Below are positions 17,777-26,467 of a stretch of 52,929 nucleotides of DNA, in pieces; the stretch's first letter is position 1, and each line of letters begins with the position of its first letter. The position numbers and the translations under genes are program-made. Source of the stretch: an uncultured Eubacteriales bacterium (GTDB lineage Bacteria; Bacillota; Clostridia; Christensenellales; Aristaeellaceae); the NCBI GenBank assembly GCA_900317565.1, contig ONHI01000023.1, positions 1-52,929 on the forward strand, written 5' to 3'. The notes under the pieces are model-generated. The model worked only from the letters and a program-made list of their open reading frames with translations, did no database searches and was not told where the DNA came from.

Positions 17777-18880
17777 TTATTCGACGTAATCCACGGTCAC
17801 GGCATCCCAGGGGCCCTTGGCGTTCGGATCGCCCTCGGCCGCCTCGGCGTCCACGACCAGCTCGCCGGACTTCATGGACTCGACCAGCGCGTTGTAGTCG
17901 TCCACGGTGAAGCCCTCCAGGGACCAGGTGTCCACGGGCAGGCCCACGGCGTCCTCGTTGATGCCCAGGGAGACAGCGCCGCCCAGATCGGCCCAGGTGC
18001 CGTCATAGGCCTTGCCGATCATCTGGTAGGTGCCCTCGGTGATGCCCTTCAGGGCGGAGGTCACGACGGTGTCGGACTGGAAGGACTGGTCGACGTCCAC
18101 GCCGATGACAGCGCCGTCGTTGGCGGAAGCCGCGGCGGTGATGGAATCGAAGATGGAGCCGCCGGCGGAGAACACGATCTCGGTGCCGGCCTCATACCAG
18201 CCGGAGATCAGGGTCTGCAGCTCGGCAGAGGGAGAGAAGGAAGCGCCATAGGCCCAGGTGAACTTCATGTCCACGGTCTTGCCCATTTCCTTGGCGGCAT
18301 CGTTCGCGCCCTGGATGAAGCCGTAGCCGTAGCGCATGCAGGCGGGATTGGTTCCGCCGCCGCCGCCGGCAAAGCCCAGAGACTCATAGCCATCCTTGAC
18401 CACGGCGTAGCCGGCCAGATAGCCGCACTGCTCTTCCTTGAAGGCAACGCCCACGACGTTGTCCAGGCCCATTCCCCAACCGTCGATGAAGATGAACTTC
18501 ACATCGGCGAACTCGTTGGCGGCCTTCTCCAGCGCGGTGCCCTGCATAAAGCCGGCGCACACGATGACCTTGGCGCCCGCGTCCGCGGCGGCCTTCATGG
18601 CATCGTAGCGGTCGTCGTCGGTGGCCTGATCGCCGTTGGCGGGCTGATAGTACTTGTAGGACAGGCCGTTTTCGGAGGCGTACAGCTTGACGCCGTTCCA
18701 GGTGCCCTCGTTGAAGGACTTGTCCTTCAGCTGACCGACGTCGGTGACAAAGGCGACCTCATAGGTGCCGTTGTCGGAGGTCATGTTGTCCTCGATGGTG
18801 GCGGGATCCACTGCCTCGGCCAGGGCGAAGCTGCCCAGCGCCAGGATCAGTGCCAGAACAAGAACCAGGATCTTCTTCAT
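17777..18880 (-). CDS. BMP family substrate-binding protein
   Basis: 367 residues. Signal peptide MKKILVLVLALILALGSFALAEA, then a BMP (Med/PnrA-type) nucleoside-binding fold: VAFVTDVGQLKDKSFNEGTWNG is the diagnostic start, followed by KFIFIDGWG, AGYAVVKDGYESLGFAGGGG and VIGVDVDQ. Unlike most BMP proteins there is no lipobox Cys after the signal, so it may be released or held by other means. RBS AAAGGAGG precedes the ATG. It delivers substrate to the YufOPQ-like complex. Confidence 0.93.
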   Translation of the reverse strand: MKKILVLVLALILALGSFALAEAVDPATIEDNMTSDNGTYEVAFVTDVGQLKDKSFNEGTWNGVKLYASENGLSYKYYQPANGDQATDDDRYDAMKAAADAGAKVIVCAGFMQGTALEKAANEFADVKFIFIDGWGMGLDNVVGVAFKEEQCGYLAGYAVVKDGYESLGFAGGGGGTNPACMRYGYGFIQGANDAAKEMGKTVDMKFTWAYGASFSPSAELQTLISGWYEAGTEIVFSAGGSIFDSITAAASANDGAVIGVDVDQSFQSDTVVTSALKGITEGTYQMIGKAYDGTWADLGGAVSLGINEDAVGLPVDTWSLEGFTVDDYNALVESMKSGELVVDAEAAEGDPNAKGPWDAVTVDYVE

Positions 18881-18947
18881 GGGATTTCATCCTCCTTTGG
18901 TTTTGGAATCGGCGCGCCCGGAAGGGCACATTCCAATTCATACTGTC

Positions 18948-18976
18948 ATTATAGCAGATTTTGAGGAGAATGAAAA
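18948..18976 (-). promoter_or_regulatory. Promoter of the BMP operon
   Basis: Minus strand TTTTCA (18976-18971), 17-nt spacer, TATAAT (18953-18948), about 70 bp upstream of the binding-protein ATG. Confidence 0.72.
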
Positions 18977-19031
18977 GGGCTAAATCTAAATTTTGAAATA
19001 AAAAAGTCTTTATTTCGCAGGGAGAGTGTGC

Positions 19032-19037
19032 TATAAT
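19032..19037 (+). promoter_or_regulatory. -10 element upstream of mscL
   Basis: TATAAT 50 bp before the mscL ATG. No good -35 hexamer lies at 16-18 bp; TCTTTA at 19007-19012 is 19 bp upstream. Confidence 0.5.
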
Positions 19038-19086
19038 AGCAAGGTAAACTGTATTTCACTGAAATACATAAGGGAGGAGAATTCTC

Positions 19087-19479
19087 ATGGGAAAGATGCT
19101 GAATGAATTCAAAGACTTTGCGATGAAGGGCAACGTGGTCGATATGGCCATCGGCGTCATCATCGGCGGCGCGTTTGGCGCGATCGTCACCAGCGTCGTG
19201 GAGGACCTGATCACCCCCATCATCGGCGCGATCTTCGGCCAGCCCGATTTTTCCGCCATCACCCTGGGCCCGATCCAGCTGGGCAACTTCATCAACGCCG
19301 TCGTGAACTTCCTGATCATCGCGATCTGCCTGTTCGCGGTCGTGAAGGCCATCAACAAGCTGAAGAAGCCCGCCCCGGCTCCCAAGGCCGCCCGCAAGTG
19401 CCCCTTCTGCAAGAGCGAGATTGCCGACGACGCGACCCGCTGCCCGCACTGCACTTCCGAGCTGAAGCTGGCGAAGTGA
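19087..19479 (+). CDS. mscL: MscL large-conductance mechanosensitive channel with zinc-ribbon tail
   Basis: 130 residues. TM1 with the MscL signature [21 protein letters not shown], a short periplasmic loop, TM2 (about 67-90), then instead of the usual charged helix alone a C-terminal zinc ribbon C105-x2-C108 ... C119-x2-C122. This tail is seen in a number of clostridial MscL proteins. It opens under hypo-osmotic shock to release solutes. RBS AGGGAGGAG precedes the ATG; a 13-bp hairpin follows the gene. Confidence 0.95.
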   Translation: MGKMLNEFKDFAMKGNVVDMAIGVIIGGAFGAIVTSVVEDLITPIIGAIFGQPDFSAITLGPIQLGNFINAVVNFLIIAICLFAVVKAINKLKKPAPAPKAARKCPFCKSEIADDATRCPHCTSELKLAK

Positions 19480-19505
19480 TCCCGGACTTTCGGTCGGAAC
19501 AAACG

Positions 19506-19538
19506 ATATCGGCGTCGATCCCGTGTCGACGCCGATAT
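19506..19538 (+). terminator. Hairpin between mscL and the histidine kinase gene
   Basis: Perfect 13-bp stem ATATCGGCGTCGA / TCGACGCCGATAT with a 7-nt loop. There is no T-run, so termination may be inefficient. A TATAAT (19543-19548) follows at once and may be the -10 of the next gene. Confidence 0.6.
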
Positions 19539-19565
19539 ACTATATAATAACCCGGACGGTATTTC

Positions 19566-20468
19566 ATGAGACACGCGCTGAAGGACAGGCTGAACGTCAA
19601 AAAGGCCGCCCGCTTCGCCGTGGTGATCAACGCAATGCAGATCGCGGCGATGGCGGGCGTATTCCTGTATGCCCTGCTGCGCGGCCCCGTCGAGGGACGC
19701 CTGGTGGAGCTGGCCGCCATAGGCTTCGCGCTGCTGATCGTCTCCTGGGGCGCGATACTGGACATCCGCGAGGCGCTGAACGCCGACAAGATCGTCGACC
19801 AGGCCCAGATGCTGGAGGAGGCCTACGGGCAGCTGGAGGACCTGAACGCCACGCTGCGCCGCCAGCGGCACGACTTCATGAACCATTTGCAGGTGGTGTT
19901 CTCGCTGCTGGAGCTGAACGACGCGGACGAGGCCATGAAGTACGTGGAGAGCGTGTACGGCGACATCAAGAAAACCGGCAGCGTGCTGAAGACCGCCATC
20001 CCCGCGGTGAACGCCCTGATCGCCGCGAAGCGCCAGGACTGCGAGGAGCGCGGCATCGCCCTGGAGACCCGGATCGCCTCCGGCTGGCGGGACATGCCGG
20101 TGCCCGGCTGGGAGATGTGCCGGGTGCTGGGCAACCTGATCGACAACGCCCGGGACGCCCTGGCGGCGGACGCGGAGAACCCCAGCAAGCGCATACTGCT
20201 GGCCATCGACGAGACGCCGGGGGCCTTCAATTTCAGGGTGTCGAACAACGGCCCGGCCATCCCTCCGCAGCTGCAGCGCAGCATCTTCCAGATGGGCTTC
20301 ACCACCAAGAGCGACGGCCACGGCTCCGGGCTGAGCATCGTCGAGGAGATCATGGAGCGCTACGGCGGGGAAATCAGGGTCGCCTCCGACGAGGGCGAGA
20401 CCGCCTTCTCGGGCAGCATCCCCAAGCGGCAGCCGACAGCAGAAACAGACCCCGGTCTGAATTCATGA
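19566..20468 (+). CDS. Orphan sensor histidine kinase, SpoOB-type dimerisation domain
   Basis: 300 residues. Two TM helices (about 17-37 and 48-68), a coiled coil (about 72-97), the SPOB_a phospho-acceptor box RRQRHDFMNHLQVVFSLLEL with His near 101, and a GHKL ATPase (NLIDNARDAL, MGFTTKSDGHGSGLSIV). This is the architecture of CitA/DcuS- or AgrC-type kinases without an extracytoplasmic sensor domain. No response regulator is adjacent. Because the acceptor box resembles Spo0B, a role as a sporulation phosphorelay kinase is possible but not shown. Confidence 0.85.
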   Translation: MRHALKDRLNVKKAARFAVVINAMQIAAMAGVFLYALLRGPVEGRLVELAAIGFALLIVSWGAILDIREALNADKIVDQAQMLEEAYGQLEDLNATLRRQRHDFMNHLQVVFSLLELNDADEAMKYVESVYGDIKKTGSVLKTAIPAVNALIAAKRQDCEERGIALETRIASGWRDMPVPGWEMCRVLGNLIDNARDALAADAENPSKRILLAIDETPGAFNFRVSNNGPAIPPQLQRSIFQMGFTTKSDGHGSGLSIVEEIMERYGGEIRVASDEGETAFSGSIPKRQPTAETDPGLNS

Positions 20469-20488
20469 TTTCAGACCGGGGTCTGTTT
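20443..20488. terminator. Bidirectional terminator between histidine kinase and dus
   Basis: A perfect 19-bp inverted repeat (20443-20461 and 20470-20488) with an 8-nt loop; arms begin AAACAGAC and end GTCTGTTT. It overlaps the kinase stop codon and serves both convergent genes. Confidence 0.9.
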
Positions 20489-20490
20489 AT

Positions 20491-21471
20491 TTATTCCTCC
20501 TGTTCCGCCTTGAATGCGCCCAGCGCCTCCAGCACCGCCTCCGCGCCGTACATGCGGTTCACACGCTCCCGGAAGCGGGAGGCCCCCCGCAGGCCGTGCA
20601 CATACCAGGCGATGTGCTTGCGCATTTGCAGCACCGCCGCGGTGTCGCCGAACAGCTGACGCTCGAGCTCAAAGTGCCGGATGGCCATGTCCACCCGCTC
20701 GACGGGCGTGGCCGGCGGCGCGGTCCGGCCCTGCATCGCCGCGGCGATCTCCCGGAACACCCAGGGGTTGCCCTGGGCGGCGCGGCCCACGATCACCGCG
20801 TCGCAGCCGGTCTCATCCAGCATGCGCAGCGCGTCCGCGCCGCAGCGCACGTCCCCGTTGCCGAACACCGGCACGGACACCGCCCGCTTCACCGCCCGGA
20901 TGACACTCCAGTCGGCGCTGCCGGAATACTGCTGCATCCGGGTGCGGGCGTGCACGGCGATGGCCCGCGCGCCGCTGTCCGCGCAGATCTGCGCCACCTC
21001 CACCGCGTTGATGCTGTCCGCGTCCCAGCCGGAGCGTATCTTCGCCGTCACCGGCAGCCGCGTGGCGTCCGCCAGCGCCCGGACCACCGCGCCGATCCTG
21101 CGGGGCTCGCGCATCATGGCGCTGCCCTCGCCGTTGCCGGTGATCTTCGGAGCGGGACAGCCAAAGTTCAGGTCGAAGAACTGAAAGCCGACGTTCTCCA
21201 GCTGCCGGGCCGCCTCGGCGATGTACGCCGGCTCGCTGCCGAACAGCTGCAGGCCCGCGACGCCCTCCCCGGGCAGGCGCTTCAGCAGGTCCAGCGCGTT
21301 GCGGTTCTTGCCCTGGGAGAACACCCAGCCCTTGGCGGAGAGCATCTCGCTGACCGCCCAGGCCGCGCCCTGCTCGTGGCACAGCAGCCGCATCGCCGCG
21401 TCCGTCACGCCCGCCATCGGCGCGAGCCCCGCGCCGCCGGACACCGTCAAATCCCCTATCTGAAACGCCAT
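20491..21471 (-). CDS. dus: tRNA-dihydrouridine synthase (DusB-like)
   Basis: 326 residues. FMN-dependent TIM barrel with APMAGVTDAAMR at the N-terminus, FDLNFGCPAPKITGNGEGSAMMR carrying the catalytic Cys, KIRSGWD, AIAVHARTRMQQYSGSADW and VFGNGDV / GRAAQGNPW flavin-phosphate loops, then the helical tRNA-binding domain. It reduces uridines in the D-loop of tRNA using NADPH. Monocistronic, with its own promoter and the shared terminator. Confidence 0.95.
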   Translation of the reverse strand: MAFQIGDLTVSGGAGLAPMAGVTDAAMRLLCHEQGAAWAVSEMLSAKGWVFSQGKNRNALDLLKRLPGEGVAGLQLFGSEPAYIAEAARQLENVGFQFFDLNFGCPAPKITGNGEGSAMMREPRRIGAVVRALADATRLPVTAKIRSGWDADSINAVEVAQICADSGARAIAVHARTRMQQYSGSADWSVIRAVKRAVSVPVFGNGDVRCGADALRMLDETGCDAVIVGRAAQGNPWVFREIAAAMQGRTAPPATPVERVDMAIRHFELERQLFGDTAAVLQMRKHIAWYVHGLRGASRFRERVNRMYGAEAVLEALGAFKAEQEE

Positions 21472-21499
21472 GACAAGCCTCCAAACCTTTTCTGCTGTC

Positions 21500-21529
21500 A
21501 GTATAGCAACCCGCCGGGCCCGGTGTCAA
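21500..21529 (-). promoter_or_regulatory. Promoter of dus
   Basis: Minus strand TTGACA (21529-21524), 18-nt spacer, TATACT (21505-21500); GGAGG then precedes the ATG. Confidence 0.75.
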
Positions 21530-21577
21530 TCGAATAGTTGTCAAATCGCTTGCATTTCACACATATAATCGTGTATA

Positions 21578-21606
21578 ATATCGTTGGATTATTTTAGGCA
21601 TACCGT
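21578..21606 (+). promoter_or_regulatory. Candidate SigE promoter of yqfC
   Basis: ATA (21578-21580), 18-nt spacer, CATACCGT (21599-21606), close to the sigma-E pattern ATA-N16-18-CATACANT. yqfC is a known sigma-E target in Bacillus. No similarly good SigA promoter is closer to the gene. Confidence 0.5.
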
Positions 21607-21676
21607 GTCCGGATGAAATCGCCGCCCGCCGCATATGGTAATGGCAAGCGCCATTGCGCAGAGCGGAGGGATGGAT

Positions 21677-22024
21677 ATGAGGACAACGCGGGCCTCCCGG
21701 CGCGGAGGCAGCGTCGCGGGCTTTCCCCGCGCGCCCCGGCACAGGCGGCGCGAGCTGCCCGCGCTGGAGTGGGCCGAGGACGTCACCGGGCGGTGCGCCA
21801 GGGTCACGGCCGTGGGAAGCCACAGCCTGCTGGTGGAAAACCACTGCGGCATCGACAGCTTCTCCCAGGAGCGCATCGCGCTGAACACCGGGGCCGGGCC
21901 GCTGTGCGTGCACGGCCGCGGGCTGGCGCTGCGGGACGTCCGACCCGACGCGCTCATCGTCCACGGGGAGATCCATCGGGTGGAGCTGCCCTGCAGAGGG
22001 GGTGACGCGCCCGATGAGGGGTGA
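21677..22024 (+). CDS. yqfC: Sporulation protein YqfC (YabP/YqfC family)
   Basis: 115 residues. A basic N-terminus, then the YabP/YqfC repeat pattern SHSLLVENHCGIDSFSQERIALNTG ... LCVHGRGLALRDVRPDALIVHGEIHRVEL, matching the family's beta-rich fold over residues 36-105. The ATG at 21677 is 7 nt after GGAGG; the in-frame ATG at 21671 is too close. It is a mother-cell spore morphogenesis protein of uncertain biochemistry. It overlaps yqfD by 11 bp. Confidence 0.85.
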   Translation: MRTTRASRRGGSVAGFPRAPRHRRRELPALEWAEDVTGRCARVTAVGSHSLLVENHCGIDSFSQERIALNTGAGPLCVHGRGLALRDVRPDALIVHGEIHRVELPCRGGDAPDEG

Positions 22025-23189
22025 TGTCACGCTGCGCCTGACCTGCCTGCTGCCCGAGCGGCTGATCCAGCGGGCCACGGCCTCCGGCGCGCGCTTTACC
22101 GTCGTGGAGCGCCCGGACGACAGGACGCTGCTGATACGGTGCGACGCCGCCAGCGCCGGGATACTGCTGGGGCTGTGCGAGCGCTTCTCCATCCCCGCGA
22201 AGGTCCTGCGCCGCAGGGGCGGCAGCGCGCTGTCCCGCTTCGCCCGCCGCAGGCGGACGCTGCCCGCGGGGCTGCTGGTCGCCGCGGCGCTGTGCTGGCT
22301 GTTCCTGGGAAGGATCTGGTGGGTGGACGTCGCCTTCACCGGCGAGGCCGCGTCGCTGGGCGACCGCGAGGCCATGCTGTCGGCCCTTTCGGGGGCGGGC
22401 ATACGGCCCGGCATGGCCCGCAGCATCGACACGGCGCGGCTCTCCGGCGCGCTGCAGTCGGGCGCCGGGAACTACAGCTACGTCGGCGCCCGGGTGCAGG
22501 GCGTGCGGCTGCTGGTGGAGGCCGTGCCCGAGCTGCCCGCGCCCGCCGTATACGACGTGGAGGCCGCCCGGGACCTGGTTTCGGACCGGGACGGCATCGT
22601 GATCCGCGCGGTGGTGCGCTCCGGCGCGCTTTGCGTGAAGCCGGGGGACGCCGTTCGCCGGGGACAGCTGCTGATCCGCGGCGAGGAGCAGTCCGCGAAG
22701 GAGGAGACCCGGCCCATCGCCGCGCTGGGCGAGGTGATCGTCCGCGCCTGGTATTCGGGCGGAGCGGCGCTGCCGAAGGCGGAGGATCGCATGGAGGAGA
22801 CCGGACGGAGCGCCACCGGCAGCCGCTTGAAACTGTTGGGGCTGGAATGGCCCATCGCCCAGGCCCGGGATTTCGCGCAACAGCGCGTCTGCACGGAATA
22901 CCTGCCCGTCGGCGGGATGTACCTGCCGCTGGAGCTGGAGCGCACCGAGCACCGGGAGCTGCGCACGCAGCGCGTCCCCGTCGACCCGGAGGCGCTGCGC
23001 AGGCGCGTCGCGGCGCTGGCCCTGGCGGACGCGGCAGCGCAATTGCAGCGATATGGCCCGGCGGCGTACGAGATCGCGGACAGCTGGGTGGAATACAGCG
23101 ATTCAGGGGACGTCCTGCGCGCGCAGGCCGTCTTTGAGATACATGCCGACGCCGCTGTAACGCGGGAGGCACTATTACAGGGAGGATAA
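22014..23189 (+). CDS. yqfD: Sporulation protein YqfD
   Basis: 391 residues. Cytosolic N-terminal domain (about 1-75), one TM helix (about 82-101: LPAGLLVAAALCWLFLG, then RIWWVDVAFTG), and a large outer domain with IDTARLSGAL and DGIVIRAVVRSGALCVKPGDAVRRGQLLI, the segment conserved in YqfD. It is part of the mother-cell sporulation set and probably sits in the outer forespore membrane. The ATG at 22014 follows GGGGGTGA. It is coupled to yqfC by overlap. Confidence 0.88.
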   Translation: MRGDVTLRLTCLLPERLIQRATASGARFTVVERPDDRTLLIRCDAASAGILLGLCERFSIPAKVLRRRGGSALSRFARRRRTLPAGLLVAAALCWLFLGRIWWVDVAFTGEAASLGDREAMLSALSGAGIRPGMARSIDTARLSGALQSGAGNYSYVGARVQGVRLLVEAVPELPAPAVYDVEAARDLVSDRDGIVIRAVVRSGALCVKPGDAVRRGQLLIRGEEQSAKEETRPIAALGEVIVRAWYSGGAALPKAEDRMEETGRSATGSRLKLLGLEWPIAQARDFAQQRVCTEYLPVGGMYLPLELERTEHRELRTQRVPVDPEALRRRVAALALADAAAQLQRYGPAAYEIADSWVEYSDSGDVLRAQAVFEIHADAAVTREALLQGG

Positions 23190-23194
23190 GCAAT

Positions 23195-24208
23195 TTGGAG
23201 AACAGGGAGCAACAGGCCCATACCGAGCACATGAACGTGGAATCGCCGGAGCAGTTTATCGGCATGTTCGGCATCCGCGAGGAGAATATACCGCTGTTCC
23301 GGGAGGAGCTGGGCGTGGAGATCTTCGCCCACGGCAACGAGATCACCCTCAGCGGCGACCCGGACAAGGTGGCGCTGGCGCGGCTGACGCTGGAAAAGCT
23401 GAATGAGATCGTGATGCGCGGCGAGTCGGTGGACCGCACGCGCATCCGCTATGCCATCGAGCTGGCCTCGGAGGGCAAAGCGGACCGCATCGGCGAGATC
23501 ATGCGGGACGTGATCGCCATCACCTATCGGGGCCGCCAGGTGAAGTGCAAGACCCTGGGGCAGAAGCAGTACGTGGACGCCATCAAGAACAACACCGCCA
23601 CCTTCGCAGTGGGCCCTGCCGGCACCGGCAAGACCTACCTGGCCATCGCCATGGCGGTGGTGGCGCTGAAGAACAAGGAGATCGAAAAGATCATACTCAC
23701 CCGCCCCGCCGTGGAGGCCGGCGAAAAGCTGGGCTTTTTGCCCGGCGACCTGGCCCAGAAGGTGGACCCCTATCTGCGCCCGCTGTACGACGCGCTGCAC
23801 GAGATGCTGGGCGTGGACGCCTACCAGCGGCTGCTGGAGCGCGGCGCGGTGGAGGTGGCCCCGCTGGCCTACATGCGCGGCCGCACGCTGAACGACGCCT
23901 TCATCATACTGGACGAGGCCCAGAACACCACCTCCGAGCAGATGAAGATGTTCCTGACCCGCATGGGCATGGGCTCGAAGATGGTCATCACCGGCGACGT
24001 CACCCAGATCGACCTGCCCACGGGCAAGCGCTCGGGTCTGGTGGAGGCGCTGGAGGTGCTCAAGGACGTGAAGGACATCGGCATCGTGCAGCTGACCCAC
24101 CGGGACGTGGTGCGCCACGAGCTGGTGCAGGCCATCGTGCGGGCCTATGAGAAGCATGCCCAGCGAAACGAACGGACCGAGCGCCAGAGGCGCGTGTTTC
24201 GCCCGTAA
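23195..24208 (+). CDS. phoH: PhoH-like ATPase
   Basis: 337 residues. N-terminal KH-like region (about 25-85), then the PhoH P-loop: AVGPAGTGKTYLAIA (Walker A), ILTRPAVEAGEKLGFLPGDL, FIILDEAQNTT (Walker B) and MVITGDVTQIDLP. TTG start at 23195, with GGGAGG 9 nt upstream. The family is linked to RNA metabolism, often with YbeY, which follows two genes downstream here. Confidence 0.95.
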   Translation: MENREQQAHTEHMNVESPEQFIGMFGIREENIPLFREELGVEIFAHGNEITLSGDPDKVALARLTLEKLNEIVMRGESVDRTRIRYAIELASEGKADRIGEIMRDVIAITYRGRQVKCKTLGQKQYVDAIKNNTATFAVGPAGTGKTYLAIAMAVVALKNKEIEKIILTRPAVEAGEKLGFLPGDLAQKVDPYLRPLYDALHEMLGVDAYQRLLERGAVEVAPLAYMRGRTLNDAFIILDEAQNTTSEQMKMFLTRMGMGSKMVITGDVTQIDLPTGKRSGLVEALEVLKDVKDIGIVQLTHRDVVRHELVQAIVRAYEKHAQRNERTERQRRVFRP

Positions 24209-24220
24209 AAGGAGTCATCC

Positions 24221-26467
24221 ATGAAGAAGAAGAAAAAGGCCGGCGCGGCGCGCGTCGCCCCGATGCTGCAAAACGCGCTGATCGTCGCGGCGACCTACCT
24301 GCTGCTGGCGGCGATGCTGATGTTCGGCGCGACGCCCGAGCAGCACGACATCCAGATCGGCTCCCCCGCCCCGATGGATATACTGGCCAGCAAGGACGTC
24401 AACGACGTGGTGACCACAGAGGAGCACCGGGAGGCGGCGGCGGCGCTGGTGGAGCCCAGCTACAAGAGCATCGACTTTTCCGTGGTGGGCAACGTCTCCT
24501 CGAAGATGGAGGCGGTGTTCAACCAGCTGTTCGAGCTGCGCGAGGGCGCCTGGCCGGACGCGGTGAACATCACCGACGAACAGCTGGAGGAGCTGAACGC
24601 CACGCTGCCGGTGAGCATGAGCCGCGAGGAATACGCCGCGCTGCTGGGCAGCGACGAGGACAACGTGCGCCACATGATCAACGACGCCATCATCAGCGTG
24701 CGCGAGACGCTCAACGCCACGCTGCTGGAGGGACAGGAGGCCTCGGCCGTCAACCGGCTCTCCCGGGCGCTGGCCGCCACGGGCTATCCCGCGGCGCTGG
24801 TGTCCCTGGCCACGGACGTGATCCGCGAGTGCATCGAGCCGAACATGCTCATCGACGAGGAGACCACCGAGGCCAACCGCCAGAAGGCGCGGGACGAGGT
24901 GGAGATGGAGACCTGCGTCAAGGGCGAGGTCATCGTCCGCCGGGGCGAGATCGTCACCCGGGCGCAGTACGCCATGCTGTCCTCGCTGGGCCTGTTGAAG
25001 GAGGATTCGCTGGATCTGCCGCTGATGGCGGGCATCGCGCTGCTGGTGCTGCTGATCATGGCCTGCATGGGGCTGTATCTGCACCGCTATGTGGGCGACA
25101 GGCTCAATTCCAAGACGCTGATGCTGCTGGGGCTGATCGCCGTGGTGGTCACGGGCCTGTGCCTGGGCTTCAGCCGCTGGAACCCCTACACCATGCCCAT
25201 ATCGCTGGGGCTGATGCTGGTGGCGCTGCTGTTTGACCAGCGGGCCGCGCTGTACATCAACATCGCGCTGGGCTTCATCGCCTCGCTGCTGACCGACGCC
25301 AGCAGCGGCCTGTTCTCCGTCACGATGTTCTCCGTGGTGCTGATGAGCATGGTCTCCGGCCCCATCATACTGGCGGTGTTCTCCCGCCGCACCCAGCGCA
25401 CCTCGGCACTGCTGGCGGGCGTGCTGGTGGGGCTGTCGAACTTCCTGTGCACGCTGGCCGTGGGCCTGATCAACAGCGCGGACCTGCGCACGGTGCTGAC
25501 CAACGCGTTGTGGGCCATGACCAGCGGCATCGTCAGCGCGATACTCTGCATCGGCCTGCAGCCGCTGTTGGAAGCCATATTCAACCTGGCCACCAACAGC
25601 AAGCTGATCGAGCTGTCCAACCCGAACCAGCCGCTGCTGCGCCGCCTGCTGCTGGAGGCCCCGGGCACCTATCATCACTCCATCATCGTGGCAAACCTGG
25701 CCGAGGCCGCCGCGAGCGCGGTGGGCGGCAACGGGCTGCTGGCCCGCGTGGGCGCCTATTACCACGACATCGGCAAGCTGAAGCGGCCCCTCTACTTCAA
25801 GGAAAACCAGCTGGGCGACAATCCCCACGACCGGACGGACCCCCGCGTCTCCGCGGCGATCGTCACGGCCCATCCCCGGGACGGCGCGGCGATGGCCCAG
25901 AAGGCCCGCATACCCGAGCCGGTGGTGGAGATCATCCGCCAGCACCACGGCGACAGCGTCCCCGTCTGGTTCTACGACAAGGCCGTGAAGCTGTACGGGG
26001 CTGAAAACGTCGATGCCAACGCCTTCCGCTACGAGGGGCCCCGGCCCCGGTCCAAGGAGGCCGCCTGCGTGATGCTGGCCGACACCATCGAGGCCGCCAC
26101 CCGCAGCATGCCCGATCCCACGCCGGAGAAGATGGACGCGCTGATCCACAAGCTGGTAAACAACACCGTGAACAACGGCCAGCTGGACGAATCCGATCTG
26201 ACCTTCAACGATCTGGAGAGGATCTGCAGCGCCTTCTCCACGGTGCTGACCGGCGTGTTCCACGAGCGCATCGAGTATCCCGACGTGACGGTCCCGCCCC
26301 GCGCGGAGGCAAAGCCCGCCGAGGGCGCTCCGAACCAAGAGCCGAAGCCGGAGGCTGCCCCCGTCCAGGAGACGAAGTCGGAGGCCGTTCCCGCCCAGAC
26401 GGCGAAGGCGGAAGCCGGCAGCGCGGGCGAAGCCACTGCGAAGGAGGCCGCCGCCAATGGCAATTGA
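24221..26467 (+). CDS. pgpH: PgpH/YqfF cyclic-di-AMP phosphodiesterase (7TM-HD)
   Basis: 748 residues. N-terminal TM (about 20-40), extracellular 7TMR-HDED domain (about 45-265), seven TM helices (about 268-455) and a cytosolic HD domain with the metal ligands in YHHSIIVANLAE and YYHDIGKLKRP, plus a HPRDGA and RQHHGD set. The family hydrolyses c-di-AMP. The last 50 residues are an unusual Ala/Glu/Pro/Lys-rich tail built of PKPEAAPVQ-like short repeats. Its end overlaps ybeY by 11 bp. Confidence 0.93.
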   Translation: MKKKKKAGAARVAPMLQNALIVAATYLLLAAMLMFGATPEQHDIQIGSPAPMDILASKDVNDVVTTEEHREAAAALVEPSYKSIDFSVVGNVSSKMEAVFNQLFELREGAWPDAVNITDEQLEELNATLPVSMSREEYAALLGSDEDNVRHMINDAIISVRETLNATLLEGQEASAVNRLSRALAATGYPAALVSLATDVIRECIEPNMLIDEETTEANRQKARDEVEMETCVKGEVIVRRGEIVTRAQYAMLSSLGLLKEDSLDLPLMAGIALLVLLIMACMGLYLHRYVGDRLNSKTLMLLGLIAVVVTGLCLGFSRWNPYTMPISLGLMLVALLFDQRAALYINIALGFIASLLTDASSGLFSVTMFSVVLMSMVSGPIILAVFSRRTQRTSALLAGVLVGLSNFLCTLAVGLINSADLRTVLTNALWAMTSGIVSAILCIGLQPLLEAIFNLATNSKLIELSNPNQPLLRRLLLEAPGTYHHSIIVANLAEAAASAVGGNGLLARVGAYYHDIGKLKRPLYFKENQLGDNPHDRTDPRVSAAIVTAHPRDGAAMAQKARIPEPVVEIIRQHHGDSVPVWFYDKAVKLYGAENVDANAFRYEGPRPRSKEAACVMLADTIEAATRSMPDPTPEKMDALIHKLVNNTVNNGQLDESDLTFNDLERICSAFSTVLTGVFHERIEYPDVTVPPRAEAKPAEGAPNQEPKPEAAPVQETKSEAVPAQTAKAEAGSAGEATAKEAAANGN

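Noticed and set aside
19087..19479. MscL zinc-ribbon tail as a novel fusion
   Set aside because: C-terminal zinc ribbons occur in many clostridial MscL proteins, so this is a lineage feature and not novel.
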